Shown here: positions 25,101 to 36,442 of the stretch, piece after piece
Layout of the letters: each line of letters opens with the position of its first letter
Position numbering within the stretch: position 1 is the first letter of the stretch
From: Hyperoodon ampullatus
Lineage: Eukaryota; Chordata; Mammalia; Artiodactyla; Ziphiidae
Assembly: GCA_949752795.1 (NCBI GenBank)
Contig: OX457057.1
Span: forward strand, 10,034,632 to 10,098,631
Reading direction: 5' to 3'
Length of the DNA: 64,000 nt
Notes under the pieces: generated by a model
What the model saw: the letters and a program-made list of their open reading frames with translations, nothing else
Database searches by the model: none
Told to the model about the DNA's origin: nothing
Made by a program: the position numbers and the translations under genes

Positions 25101-26865
25101 ATGCCATGTTCTTGGATTGGAAGAATCAATATTGTGAAAATGACTATACTACCCAAAGGAACCTACAGATTTAATGCAATCCCTATCAAATTACCACTGG
25201 CATTTTTCACAGAATTAGAACAAAATACCTTACAATTTGTATGGAAAGTCAAAAGACCCCAAATCACCAAAGCAGTTCTGAGAAAGAAAAACGGAACTGG
25301 AGGAATCAGGCTCCCTGACTTCAGACTATACACAAAGATACAGTAATCAAGACAGTATGGTACTGGCACAAAATCAGAAATATAGAACCATGGAACAAGA
25401 TAGAAAGTCCTGAGATAAACCCATGTGCCAATGGTCACCTAACCTATGACAAAGGAGGCAAGAGTATATCAACACAATGGAGAAAAGACAGTGTCTTCAG
25501 TAAGTGGTGCTGGGAAAACTAGACAGCTCCATGTGAAAGAATGAAATTAGAACATTCCTTAATACCATACACAAAAATAAACTCAAAATAGATTAAAGAA
25601 CTAAATGTAAGGCTTGATACTATAAAACTCTTAGAGGAAAACATAGGTAGAACACCCTCTGACATAAATAGAAGCAAGATCTTTTTGATGCACCTCATGA
25701 AGTAATGAAAATAAAAGCAAAAATAAAGAAATGAGACCTAATTAAACTTAAAAGCTTTTGCACAGCAAAGGAAACCATAAACAAAATGAAAAGACGATGC
25801 ACAGAATAGGAGAAAATATTTGCAAATGAAGAAACCAATAAGGAATTAATCTCCAAAATATACAAATAGCTCATGCAGCTCAATATCAAAAAAACAAATC
25901 ACTGAATCAAAAAATGGGCAGAAGACCTAAATAGACATTTCTCCAAAGAAGACACAGAGATAGCCAAAAAGCACATGAAAAGATGCTCAGCATCACTAAT
26001 TATTGGAGAAATGCAAATCAAAACTACAATGAGGTATCATCTCACACCAGTCAGAATGGTCATCATCAAAAAAATCTACAAACGATAAATGCTGGAGAGG
26101 ATATGGAAAAAAGGGAACCCTCTTACACTGTTGGTGGGAATGTAAGTTGGCATAGCCACTATGGAGAACAGCATAAAAGTTTCTTAAAAACTCAAAATAA
26201 AGCTACCATATGATCCAGCAAGTCCACTTCTGGGCATATATCCGCAGAAAACCATAATTCGAAAAGACACATGTACCCCAGTGTTCATTGCAGCACTATT
26301 TACAATAGCCAGGACCTGGAGTCAACCTAAATGTCCACTGATAAAGTAATGGATAAAGAAGGTGTGGTACATATATACAATGGAATATTACTCAGCCATA
26401 AAAAAGAACGAATAATGCCATTTGCAGCAACATGGATAGACCTAGAGATTGTCATACTGAGTGAAGTAAGTCACACAGAGAAAGACCAATATCATATGAT
26501 ATCACTTATATGTGGAATCTAAAAAAATGGTACAAATGAACTTATTTTAAAAACAGAAATAGAGTTATAGATGTAGAAAACAAACTTAAGGTTGCTAAGG
26601 AGGAAAGGGGCAGGGAGGGATAAATTAGAACTTGGGATTGACATATACACACTATTATATATAAAAAAGATAACTAATAAGAACCTACTGTATAGCACAG
26701 GGAACTCTACTCAATACTCTGTAATGACCTGTATGGGAAAAGAATCTGAAAAAGAATGGACATATGTATATGTATATGTATAACTGATTCACTTGGCTGT
26801 ACACCTGAAACTAACACAACATTGCAAATCAACTATACTCCAATAAAAATTTTAAAAAAGAGAAA
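22185..26865 (+). mobile_element. L1 retrotransposon, 5'-truncated and decayed, with a nested L1
   Basis: The element begins in the C-terminal part of ORF1 ('aggttatcagctgatttttc'). ORF2 starts at about 22,512 (MVIGTYISIITLNVNG). The endonuclease part has QETHF at about 22,635, and the reverse transcriptase part has the catalytic FADD motif at about 24,809-24,820. The ORF2 tail 'caatggaatattactcagcc' (26,380) and the 3' UTR follow, ending 'ctatactccaataaaaattt'. Several frameshifts and stops make it inactive. It is interrupted at 23,883-24,100 by another L1. It lies between units B and C. Confidence 0.93.
23883..24100 (+). mobile_element. Nested L1 3' end with apparent 3' transduction
   Basis: A truncated L1 tail starts in the G-rich 3' UTR and reaches the normal end 'gtccaataaagatattt' at about 24,016. 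About 65 bases of unrelated sequence and then a run of about 14 or more A follow. The whole is flanked by a perfect 15-bp duplication aaaaagcttccaaca (23,868-23,882 and 24,101-24,115), so the extra bases arrived with the element. Confidence 0.9.
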
Positions 26866-26867
26866 AA

Positions 26868-27660
26868 AATCCACAAGGAGATATCACCTCAGAACATTTA
26901 GAACGGCTGTTTTAAAGACAAGAGTTGATGAGGACATGGAGAAAAGGGAGCTCTTGAACACTGTTGCTGGGAATGTAAGTTGATGCAGTCACTGTGGAAA
27001 ACAGTATGGAGGTTCCTCAGAAAATTAAATATACAACTACCATATAATCCAGCTATTCCACTTCTGGGTATATATATGAGTGAAATGAAATCAGTATCTC
27101 AAAAAAAATCTGCAGCCACAGTTTCACTGACGCATTATTTACAGTAGCAAGACATGTAAACAATCTAAGGGTCCATCAATGGATGATGGAGAAAATATGA
27201 ATGTATATATTTATATATATATATGAATATTTTTCAGCCATAAATCCATAAAAAAGAAAGAAATCCTGCCACTTTCGGTAACATGGACGGACTGTGATGG
27301 CATTATGCTAAGTGAAATAAGTAAAGAAAGACCTAATGGGGAAAGACATAAAGGTGGTTAAAAGGTACAAACTTCCAGTTACAAAATAAATAAGTCAAGG
27401 GGATGTAATGTGTCTGTCATAGCACAGTGATAAAAGTTAAAAACATTGTATGTTGTGTATGAAAATTGCTAAGAGAGTAGATCTTTAAAATTCTCATCAT
27501 GAGAAAAAAAACTTATATTTATGTGATGTGATGTATGATAACTAAACTTCTTGTGGCGATCATTTCACAGTGTATACATGTCACATCATTATGTTGTACA
27601 CTGGAAAAGGAATACAATGTTATAGGTCAATTATACCTCAATAAAACTGGAAAATTTCTT
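26868..27660 (+). mobile_element. Degenerate L1 3' end, paralogous to the window's left edge
   Basis: ORF2-tail text 'aaggagatatcacctcagaa', 'acagtatggaggttcctcag' and 'tatatatgaatatttttcag', then a 3' UTR ending 'cctcaataaaactggaaaat'. It aligns with about 170-960. An AT-rich palindromic stretch lies at about 27,203-27,232. Confidence 0.8.
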
Positions 27661-28324
27661 CTAGGAAAATATGCCAAAAGAAAAATGAAAAAAAATATAA
27701 GGAGACAGGGCTTTTACACTGAAAAAGAAAAAAAAAACCCACAAATATTTGCATGTCTGACTGGCTTAGCTGTGTAAACTATGACAGCCAGCGGAGAAGC
27801 AGTAGAGAGAGTGTGGCTGTACCATCCTGTGCTCACCCTCACCGCACAGACCATAACACGCGTGCTTGGATGGTGTGTGCAGGATTAAATAACAGTATAA
27901 GGGGGAAAGAAACCTCACTTTTCTCACTAGTAGGGAAAAACCACTGCTTTCATTATTGGTAAATTTTCTTCCTAGAGCGACTGTTCTCAAATTTTCAGTC
28001 TCAAGATGCCTTTATATTTTAAAAATATATCGATGATCCTAAAGAGCTTTTGAGTATCTGGGTTATATTTATCAATATTTGTCATGCTAGTTACAATGGG
28101 AAATATTTAAAACTCATTTATCAATTCAGTTATGCATAACAATACCAACCCGTGACATAAACAACACATTTTTACCAAAAGCTGTTATGTTTTCCAAAAC
28201 TATAAATAAATAAATAGATAGATAGATAGATAGATAACATTTTTTAAAAAGTAACATGAAGTGTCTCATTTAAAAAATATATACTCTTTATTGGGACATA
28301 ATTTACTACTATGCAGTTCATCTT
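27661..28324. other. Unassigned old sequence with an (ATAG)n microsatellite
   Basis: The first part aligns with 961-1,250. From about 27,980 the text looks like an ancient interspersed repeat that I cannot name. A tetranucleotide run of ATAG units lies at about 28,210-28,237. No gene. Confidence 0.5.
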
Positions 28325-28490
28325 TTTCTGTAATATAATTTTTATTTTATATTGGAGTATGGTTGATTTACAATATTGTGCTAGTTTCAGGTGTACAGCA
28401 AAGTGATTCAGTTACACATATACATATATCCATTCTTCTTCAGATTCTTTTCCCATATAGGTTATGAAAGAATATTGAGTAGAATTCTCC
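28325..28490 (-). mobile_element. Short L1 3' tail, reverse orientation
   Basis: 'ttttattttatattggagta', 'tttcaggtgtacagcaaagt' and 'cagattcttttcccatatag' are the reverse complement of the L1 3' end seen at 9,541-9,742 and 26,690-26,860. Confidence 0.85.
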
Positions 28491-29655
28491 TCCACACTGG
28501 ACCTTGGCTGACCCTTGCCTGACTTCCAGGTGCAAGAATCCCAGGAGGACTTGGAGGGAAGGAAACCTGCCGTGAACTCAAGGGAGGGGAAAGCGCCAGG
28601 GAGACAACCTCTTCTGCGCTCCCCCACCCACTGCCAAATGCCTCTGGTCCCCTATGGACTTTGCACCCAGGTGTGTGCTGGGGCCCTCTCCTGCACAGGG
28701 ATAGGTGCAGCTGTCCTGCAGCTGAGACTTCTCTAGAGGAGGGACACAGGAATATGTGAGGACCCCAGAACCAGCTGTTCTCTGACTCTGCACCTGATAG
28801 AGGGAAAGGGCTCACCTGCACTGCAGGCCCTGGTGTGGGCCCTGGTCTCAGCGTCTCATCCTCTCCCTTCCAGAGATCCAGAGTCCAGTGGGTGTGGCCT
28901 CAATCCTTACCCTGATCCCCTGGGTTCCCAGCCCAAGGAGAACAAACTCCTCCCAACTCCCTGGTCAATCTGGTCCTTGATCCCCACGGTCCTGTGAGTT
29001 TCTGCCGGGAAACAGAAACCAGCTTTGATCAGGTACACCATATTAATACTCTTAGGAATGCTTCCCATCTGCTGTTCCAGGGACTTGCTGCTCCAGGACC
29101 TTTCTCCTTCAAATGGAGCCAAACTGCACTGGTGAGGCGCCTCATGTGGATAAAATGCAGGTAGATCCAGACCCTTCTCCCTCCATTTTCCCACGTGTGA
29201 CCTTGAACCAGTCAGGGTATCCCCTCTCTCCATGGCCTCTCTTCCTCTCAGGCTCACACCCCGTATCTCCCAGAGATGCAGTAAAGAGGAAAGTGTGTGA
29301 AGAAAAGAATGAAGAAGCCCCAGACGAGGTGACACTGGTCAGAAAGTTCACACTCACAGAACTCTTGGGGAATTTCATGACATTGGAAGTCCAAAGGATC
29401 AAATGTGGGAGGCTGATACAAACTTAGTAAGGAGGATGACAATTTACAAAACATAGAAAAGATGCCGACGTCCTGTCATCAGTTATGAGAAGAAGGCAGT
29501 CACTGCTCACACTACGCCTGATAAGTTTCTCACAAGGAAATAAAACACTTTAATTCTCAACATCTTAAATTACAGTGTGCTAAGTCAATGGTAGTTTACT
29601 AGTTTTTATTTATCTGTATATTCATAATCACAGCAAGAGAGTTCTTAAATTTTTT
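28491..29655. other. GC-richer unassigned stretch
   Basis: About 1.1 kb without paralogue in units A or B. Open frames of up to 142 codons occur on both strands but show no conserved domain or splice structure. One + frame near 29,272-29,424 (RDAVKRKVCEEKNEEAPDE) is acidic and basic but unrecognised. No function is claimed. Confidence 0.4.
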
Positions 29656-29834
29656 TTTTTTTTTTTTTTTGCGGTACGCGGGCCTCTCACTGCTGTGGCC
29701 TCTCCGGCTCAGCAGCCATGGCTCACGGGCCCAGCCGCTCCGTGGCATGTGGGATCCTCCTGGACCGGGGCCCGAACCCGTGTCTCCTGCATCGGCAGGC
29801 GGACCCCCAACCACTGCGGTACCAGGGAAGCCCA
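29656..29834 (-). mobile_element. CHR-type SINE, reverse orientation, internally deleted
   Basis: A T run followed by 'gcggtacgcgggcctctcac' and ending 'accagggaagccc'. It lacks about 30 bases of the middle. It is flanked by the duplication agagttcttaaatttttt (29,638-29,655 and 29,835-29,852). Confidence 0.93.
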
Positions 29835-29852
29835 AGAGTTCTTAAATTTTTT

Positions 29853-30600
29853 AAATGTCAGAGGATAATCATATTTTTTTCTACTGATTATTAAGATTGT
29901 GTTGTAGTTTCAGTTTGCACATTCATTTTTATTATTGTTGGGGAAGAATAATTCCTCTAACCTTCTACTTTCTTCAACTGATCTAATAATCAAGTTGACA
30001 TAAGACAGATTAACACAAGAAAAAAAGAAGTTTAACTGGGAAAGTTCAGGAGTCCCACAAGCACAGTGAGACCCCAGGAGAAGCCAAGCAATGGAGGCTT
30101 ATGTGTGATCTCATGACACAGAATGCGAGAGGGGCCCCAGGCTTCAAAGGGGAGGAGGGTGATTCACAGAAGAGCAGGTATTTGGTAATTAGATGTTTGT
30201 CCAGCCATACAGGTATGTCATTCAGATGAAGTTGTCTCTTGGTAATAACTCTCTCTCTGGCCAGGACCCCTTTCTAAATTCTTTTAGGTAGTGCAGAGAG
30301 AGGGAAAAGATTTTCTTTGTTTCAATTGGCTGTGTCTTGATCGTCTATAGCTCCAAAAATATGCATACCAATGTGGCACATTAGGGGGGTGGCGTTTTTA
30401 ATCCCTTCACCCTCCTGCACTACTGTGGTCTAGGTACAGCTCTGCTTGTATTAAATTTATTTTTCAGCTTATGTGTTTTTTGCCTACCTCAATAGAATGT
30501 AAGGTCTGTACATGTGACCTAACATAAGAGTGGGTCACATTCATTGGATGGTTCCCCGACACCCAGAGTAGCAGTTGGCACACTCTAAATACTAAGTAAA
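29853..30600. other. Left edge of unit C
   Basis: No gene. Paralogy with unit B starts at about 30,087 ('gaggcttatgtgtgatctca' against 12,263) and continues. 29,853-30,086 is unassigned AT-rich DNA. Confidence 0.5.
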
Positions 30601-31230
30601 TACATTTTTCTAATTGAGTAATGATTGACAAATATAATCGTAGATACTTAAATTGCACAATGATGATGATGTGATCTATTGCACATATACATTGTGAAAA
30701 GGTTACCAAGATCAGGATAATTATGACATCCATCACCTAATAGTTAATTCTTTTTGTGTGTGTAGTGAGAATGCTTAAGATCTACTCTCAGCAATTTCAA
30801 GTATACAATATTATATTATTAACTATAGTCACTGTGTGTGTCTTCGATTTTTGAAGAGATAACTGAACACCCGTGTTTATTGCAGCATTATTCACAATAG
30901 CCACAATATGGAAACACATAAATGTCTTTTGATGGATGAATAAATAAAGAAAAGGTGGTATATGTACATAATGGTATATTATTCAGCCATAAAAAGAAGG
31001 AAATCCTGCCATTTGTGAAAACATGGATAAAGCGGCAGGGCATTATGATAAGTGAAGTAAGCCAGAGAGAAAAAGACAACTATTATATGGAATCTTTATA
31101 TGTAGAGTCAAAAAAGAAAAGAACAATTTCACAGAAACAGAGAATAAGATGGTGGTTGCCAGGCACTCAGCCAGGGGGAATGGGGAGAAGGGTAAAACTT
31201 TTCAGTTATATGAAGAATAAATAAGTACAT
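30601..31230 (+). mobile_element. Old L1-derived block, paralogue of 12,790-13,420
   Basis: Same order of L1 phrases as in unit B ('gaaaaggttaccaagatcag', 'attattcacaatagccacaa', 'tattattcagccataaaaag'). Shared truncation points show it predates the B/C duplication. Confidence 0.7.
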
Positions 31231-34200
31231 TTAAATGGATCAAGTAGAAAGGAGTGAGGAGGCAGTATTGGGTATTAGGGGCTGTCATGTGCGCTAGATA
31301 CTTCCTAGTGAAAGTGCCCACAGAGTCCCCACCTCGATGGGTTCCTGCTGTCCTCAACCCGGTCATTAGAGGAGTTTTCCCACAAACGGGAGGCCAGTGC
31401 CCCTGAGGCCACTGCAGGTCGTCCCTGCGCTCCTCCTTCATTTGTGCTGGGCAAGCAATGGATCCTGGTTTGACTTTTATTTCCCATGACCTTTCTATGG
31501 GTCAAAGTAGACAATCTGGTGTCACTTGGATGACAAAGACACAGTGTCGGACCTCCTTCTTTCTCATTTCCTCCTGAAAAGCACAATTCTCAAAGTATGG
31601 AGGCTGTGTTGAGTGACGACACTAAGTGGCAAAATTTCCAAAGAGCATCCCTTTCCTTGGCCTAAATACCAAGACGGGGACCCTCCACTTCCCACCTAAC
31701 TTGCGTGCCATCTTTGCATCAAGAATGGGTGCTATTTACCCTCTCTCTCCAGACTGTCCATTGGACAGACCCTGTGACTTTGGGCTGGAGGTAGGGGCAG
31801 CCACTGGAGCCTAAGGCAGGTCAGGCCAAGCAAATCCAGTCTCTTGGGAACTCCCAGCCCCAAGCACTGGCCCTCAGTGCTCCCAATGGCCTCAGACACA
31901 AGTCCCAAGTCTTGAAGGGATTACAGCCCTGTGAGTGCCAGAGGACATGGTCTCCTGCTCAGCTGCCATTTCTCTTTTCCCCCCTCATTCTGGGCCCTAC
32001 AGCAGATCCTCTGGAAATTCTCTGCCCTCTCCCTCTTCCTTCCTTCAGTCCCCATGGTCCAATCCCACCTGGAGAGGGTCCCAGACATCCTCCCCACCCA
32101 CCATGTCTCTACAAACCTGTCCCTCGGGATTAATTGCCTGGACCCAGGGTAATGTTCTCATCAAACCTTTATTGATGAGGAAGAAAGAGCAACAGCTCCT
32201 TGTTTATAGCAAGTTATTAGTGGATCTAGAGTGGAACCAGAGCCTGTTGAGAACTAGAGGGGGCAAGGAAGGCCAACACAGAGACCTGAACTTTAAAAAA
32301 GGCAGAGAGGACAAGACATCTCAGGGCAAGAAGGAATCTGAGTTGGGAGAGAAAAAAGACTTACTGGGCTTGAGGAGAACTTTGTCAGATCAAGGGTTGG
32401 AACAAGAGAACCACGGAGGGGAGAGCCTCTGCAGGGGACTGGTCCCCAGGGCCTCCCATCAGCTGTCACCTCTAGGAAGACCAGAAGAGTCAAGATCCTC
32501 CTCTGTAACTTGGGAGGGGTCTCCCCCTAGCATTTCTGGGTGCCTCAGTGGATCCAGAGGAGCAGTGGGGAACTCTATGCCTTGGGGTTAGTCATAAACT
32601 CCAAAATAACTCAGAGGAATTAAAGCAGAATTCCTTGATTTCTGCTGATCCCAGTAGAAGGGGGGCCCAGCATTGTAGCCAGGCTCCAGTTTCTAGAAGA
32701 GGTGATGTTGGTGGGCTGCAGAAAGAGAGGACTGCCGAGTTTCTTCATCCTGGAAAGGGAACTGGATGCACAGAAACATTCTAAACCCCTGAACAAAGAC
32801 CCTGGAGCAATGATTTGGAATCCCTCTTGAGATCCTGTGACTGGAAAAGCAGGACAGGACGTGCCCCTGATGGGTTCAGAGGGCTGCTCTGACCTGGGCT
32901 GCAAATGAGGTCATGAAGACAGGGAATCAAGACAGGGTAGAAATGCGAAATCCAGGCTCCTCACCTGACCCTGGGAGTGCTGCTGGGCCCAGAACTGAGT
33001 GGGAAGGATGACACCTCTAGGCACCTGTGCTCCCTCCTCCTCGATGCTCAGTGTGTCCCCTGAGCAAAGAGGCTCTGAGTGGATGTGGACAGAGGAGGTT
33101 ACACTCTACCCAGGGGAAAGGGAGAGGTCTGGGCTTTTTTCTAGAACATTCCAACACTTTGACCCCTCATAGCTCCTTGGATCTCACAGAAGCTGTGATC
33201 CTATAGAAACATCCCCGGCTTGGACTCTGCTATTTGCCCATTTACACTGACATAACCTGAAGTCCGTCAGTCAGTCCTTCCTACCACTTAGGTTGTCTGA
33301 CAACTTGGGGGGCCTTCGGTACCCCTCACATGAGGAAATCTACCAATTATTCACAGTGTGGAAGTGGGCAGGTTTCTCTCCCAAGCCCACACCTGAATCC
33401 ACCAGCCTAAAAATGGGAAAAGAGCAGTGAACCTTTCATTTCCTGTGAAGGTTAACTGAGGTAGTGGATAAAAAGTGCTGACACCATTGCTCACCACGTT
33501 GTGTTCAATAAACAGAGAGGTTTATGATTATCATTGTTACTAATCTCACTCTATTGCAGCTTATTAATAAAGGGGTTTGGTGGCCTGGGAGTTAAAATTG
33601 AGTACAATCCAGTTTACCCCAATTTTATGCAAAGGCTGGCTATTTATACCCATAGCAGAAATGTGGTGAAAGTAATCTTCTGGAAAGATACCAAGGCAGA
33701 GAACACTCTTCAAAACTCCTAGCCTTCTTTGGCAGTTTTATAATTGAATTACTTGGACATCACAGTGAATGGAGGAAAGGAAGGCAAGAAGAGCTCTTAG
33801 GGGTGGAGGGAGGGTCACACTTTCTTTGCACACTGAAACTGCAAAAAAACTCCATGTGATGAAACCCAAGGTGGGAGTCATCCCTGACTGTGGCAGATCA
33901 TTAAACACCCAATATAGCTTCTGAAGTTTGTAGGGAAAGGTGTTGGTATTTGTGAACAGTGTTTGTTCACAAATATGAGAAGAAAAAAATTTTATTTCTG
34001 TGCCTAATGGTGTCACTTTGATCAGAACTTGCGTTGAACTTTCTTAATTTTGAGGAAATAGTAATTATCAACATATACTTGGACAGGAGCCAATGGGGTA
34101 GTGGTTCAGCTGCCAGAGGTCCTGGACAAAGGCTGTGGCTAATTGCCATCGGGGAGCGGCCTCTGTGGGAAGAACCTAAAAGAAAATGTTTACTGGTAGC

Positions 34201-35115
34201 AGCCACCACGATGAGGACAGGGTTTGGTGCACCTTATCCACGCCCATGTCTCCCCCTGGGTCCAAGTTCCCAAACAGCGCACAGTGCCCACCCTCAGGGG
34301 TCTCAGTCTTGGAAATGTCTGACTTCCCAGGGCTCCCAGCCTCTCCCTCTGCTCACATTCTCAGATTTAGTCTTTTCATGCCAGTTTGCTGTGCTGATCC
34401 CGTCTTTCTGTAAGGAAACACCCCAAACATGACACTGTTTCCCTTTTTCATTGCTAAACTCCACCAAGAGAAAAGTCGTTTAGTCTCCCTCTTCCCCAAG
34501 AGAGAAAAAAAATATTTCACACTGTTTGGGTCATTCAAAGGGTGCCTTTAGGAAGGCCTACTCCACACTGCTCACTCCCCACCCTTACTCCTTATTGTGA
34601 TTTTGACCTGACTTCTTTCAGAGGAGCCCTGACTTTAGCCTGGGGGACCATGAACATCTCCAATTGCATTTCCCTTGCTCCCTGAATAGGCTCATGATCT
34701 GCTATGTTTCTGATGTAAAATCTAAGTGACAACTTGATACAGATAGGAGTTTATGTTGTTTCCTTTGGGAATGACCCCAATGTGTTTTTGAAGTTGCTTT
34801 AATTGTGGGACATTTTGATTAAGTTGATCTGGCCAAAGATTCCCCAACAATGATGCTTTCAAGTTTTGTTTTATCTTTTCAATGTCAGGAACCAATAATC
34901 TCTTCCCTGTCACACACCCTTGGCTATAACTGACCCTATTAGTAAAACTCAATCAATGTTTGTGCAGTGAATCAATGATTGAGTCCTTGAATCCCCTCCC
35001 CCCATTTATTTCCTCCTGAATGAATACCAGATTCAATCAATTCATCTGGTTATAGGCAAAGATTCAATCAGGATTAAGCTGATGGACAGTCTTGAATCTA
35101 ATCAGGCATCGCTTT
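31231..35115 (+). other. Unit C 5' flank; no supported gene
   Basis: Aligned with unit B 13,421-17,298. A 218-codon frame at 31,935-32,591 overlaps the paralogue of B's 238-codon frame but uses a different frame after a one-base insertion near 32,250. It is not called a gene. A 29-bp inverted repeat specific to this unit lies at 33,947-33,975. Confidence 0.6.
33947..33975. repeat. Inverted repeat, 12-bp arms and 5-bp loop
   Basis: tatttgtgaaca, then gtgtt, then tgttcacaaata. Units A and B have the left arm but an ordinary 'gcttaat' sequence where the right arm stands. Confidence 0.9.
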
Positions 35116-35274
35116 CTGATTGGATGGTAGTAGTTGCAAAGGAGGAAGATGTGATTAAAAAGCCTATAAAAGCCTCAGGCACCAAAGAAGATTTGCAGAA
35201 ACTTCTTTCTCTGGAGTCACTGCCTGGGTTCTCCACCCCATCTGAGGTCTGAGCACCCTGCCACATCAGAGCTG
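35116..35274 (+). promoter_or_regulatory. Promoter and non-coding first exon of PRAME-like gene C
   Basis: Inverted CCAAT box CTGATTGG at 35,116-35,123, TATA box TATAAAA at 35,165-35,171, and a probable untranslated exon ending at 35,274 before donor GTAAGT. The acceptor is the CACAG ending at 36,418. Of the three units this promoter has the most complete set of motifs. Confidence 0.65.
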
Positions 35275-35500
35275 GTAAGTTACAGACCTCACCTAAAGAC
35301 ACTCTCATCTTATCTATGGTCAGCAGGTTTTGAATGATGGCATGTAGCTATGGATGGCAGGGAGATTTTCTTTCTTTTCAGATGTACAAATGTAAGGCTT
35401 TGATTTCGCCTCTAAGTGTGATTTTGCCTCTAAGTGTAATTTTGCCTTAATCCCAAACATGTTAATTTGTACTTTGGTTTATATCATTTAAAAATCTCTT

Positions 35501-35707
35501 GGGCTTCCCTGGTGGTGCAGTGGTTGAGAGTCCGCCTGCCTATGCAGGGGACACGGGTTCCTGCCCCGGTCGGGGAGGATCCCACATGCCACAGAGCGGC
35601 TGGGCCCGTGAGCCATGGTCGCTGAGCCTGCGCGTCCGGAGCCTGTGCTCCGCAACGGGAGAGGCCACAGCGGTGAGAGGCCTGCGTACCGCAAAAAAAA
35701 AAAAAAA
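35501..35707 (+). mobile_element. CHR-type SINE in the gene C 5' UTR intron
   Basis: Starts gggcttccctggtggtg and ends gcctgcgtaccgc plus poly-A, flanked by aaaatctctt (35,491-35,500 and 35,708-35,717). It lies within tens of bases of the paralogous position of the opposite-strand SINE in unit A, but is a separate insertion. Confidence 0.95.
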
Positions 35708-35797
35708 AAAATCTCTTAACCAACCAGATTTTATTTTTTAATGAAAACATCTGTTTGGAATTTTAATTTTTTACATTAAAAAGCTTTAGTCTGCACA

Positions 35798-35923
35798 GGG
35801 ACTTTCCTGGTGGTCCAGTGGTTAAGACTCCACGCCCCCAATGCAGGGGGCACGGGTTCAATCCCTGGTTGGGGAACTAAGATCCCTATGCCTTGTGGTG
35901 CGGCCAAAAGATTAAAAAAAAAA
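35798..35923 (+). mobile_element. Short tRNA-derived SINE
   Basis: 'gggactttcctggtggtcca', 'gcacgggttcaatccctggt', 'cggccaaaagatt' plus A run: an older, shorter relative of the CHR elements. The flanking duplication is imperfect: aagctttagtctgcaca at left, aagatttagtttgcaca at right. Confidence 0.85.
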
Positions 35924-36442
35924 AAAGATTTAGTTTGCACAAATGGTATTCATTTTAGGCATATCTGCTTCATCTTTCCCAGTGCAGTTAACTGTGGAAA
36001 CTGAGATTGGAGACTGTGTTGGGCCACAAGATGCTCCTATTCCCATAGTTTTAGGGCCCTAAGTGGTGGTCTGAAAGGCTTCCCCAAAAAAAGACTGGGG
36101 TCAGCCTTCGGGCTCATGGTAGCCACTTCCCAATGCAACCTAACTGAGCAAAGCAGTGAATGGAAATGGATGGACGAGTGGTTGGGTTTCTTCCTCCTTG
36201 GTACTTGTGAGAAGCTTGTTCTGGTGCCCACAAGGGCAAAGCTATGGCTTTGGGCCCACTGAGCCCAGCGTGGAATTCTGCTAAACTGAGGCTCTTGCAC
36301 CACTGCCAGAGCAGTGACTTTGGCTCTGAGTTGGTTCTTCTGAAAGGTGGGGCGACCGAGTAAGGGGTGCTCATGCTTAACCTGAGAAAGATTCCTTGTT
36401 CCCTGCAAGTTTCCACAGGATTCCTTTAGAAGCAGAGTCACG

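Noticed and set aside
22682..25346. Reverse-transcriptase and endonuclease frames
   Set aside because: Parts of decayed L1 ORF2 with frameshifts; not host genes.
28462..29427. Possible exons in the GC-rich stretch before unit C
   Set aside because: Frames of about 100-140 codons on both strands, but no convincing splice sites, domain or paralogue.
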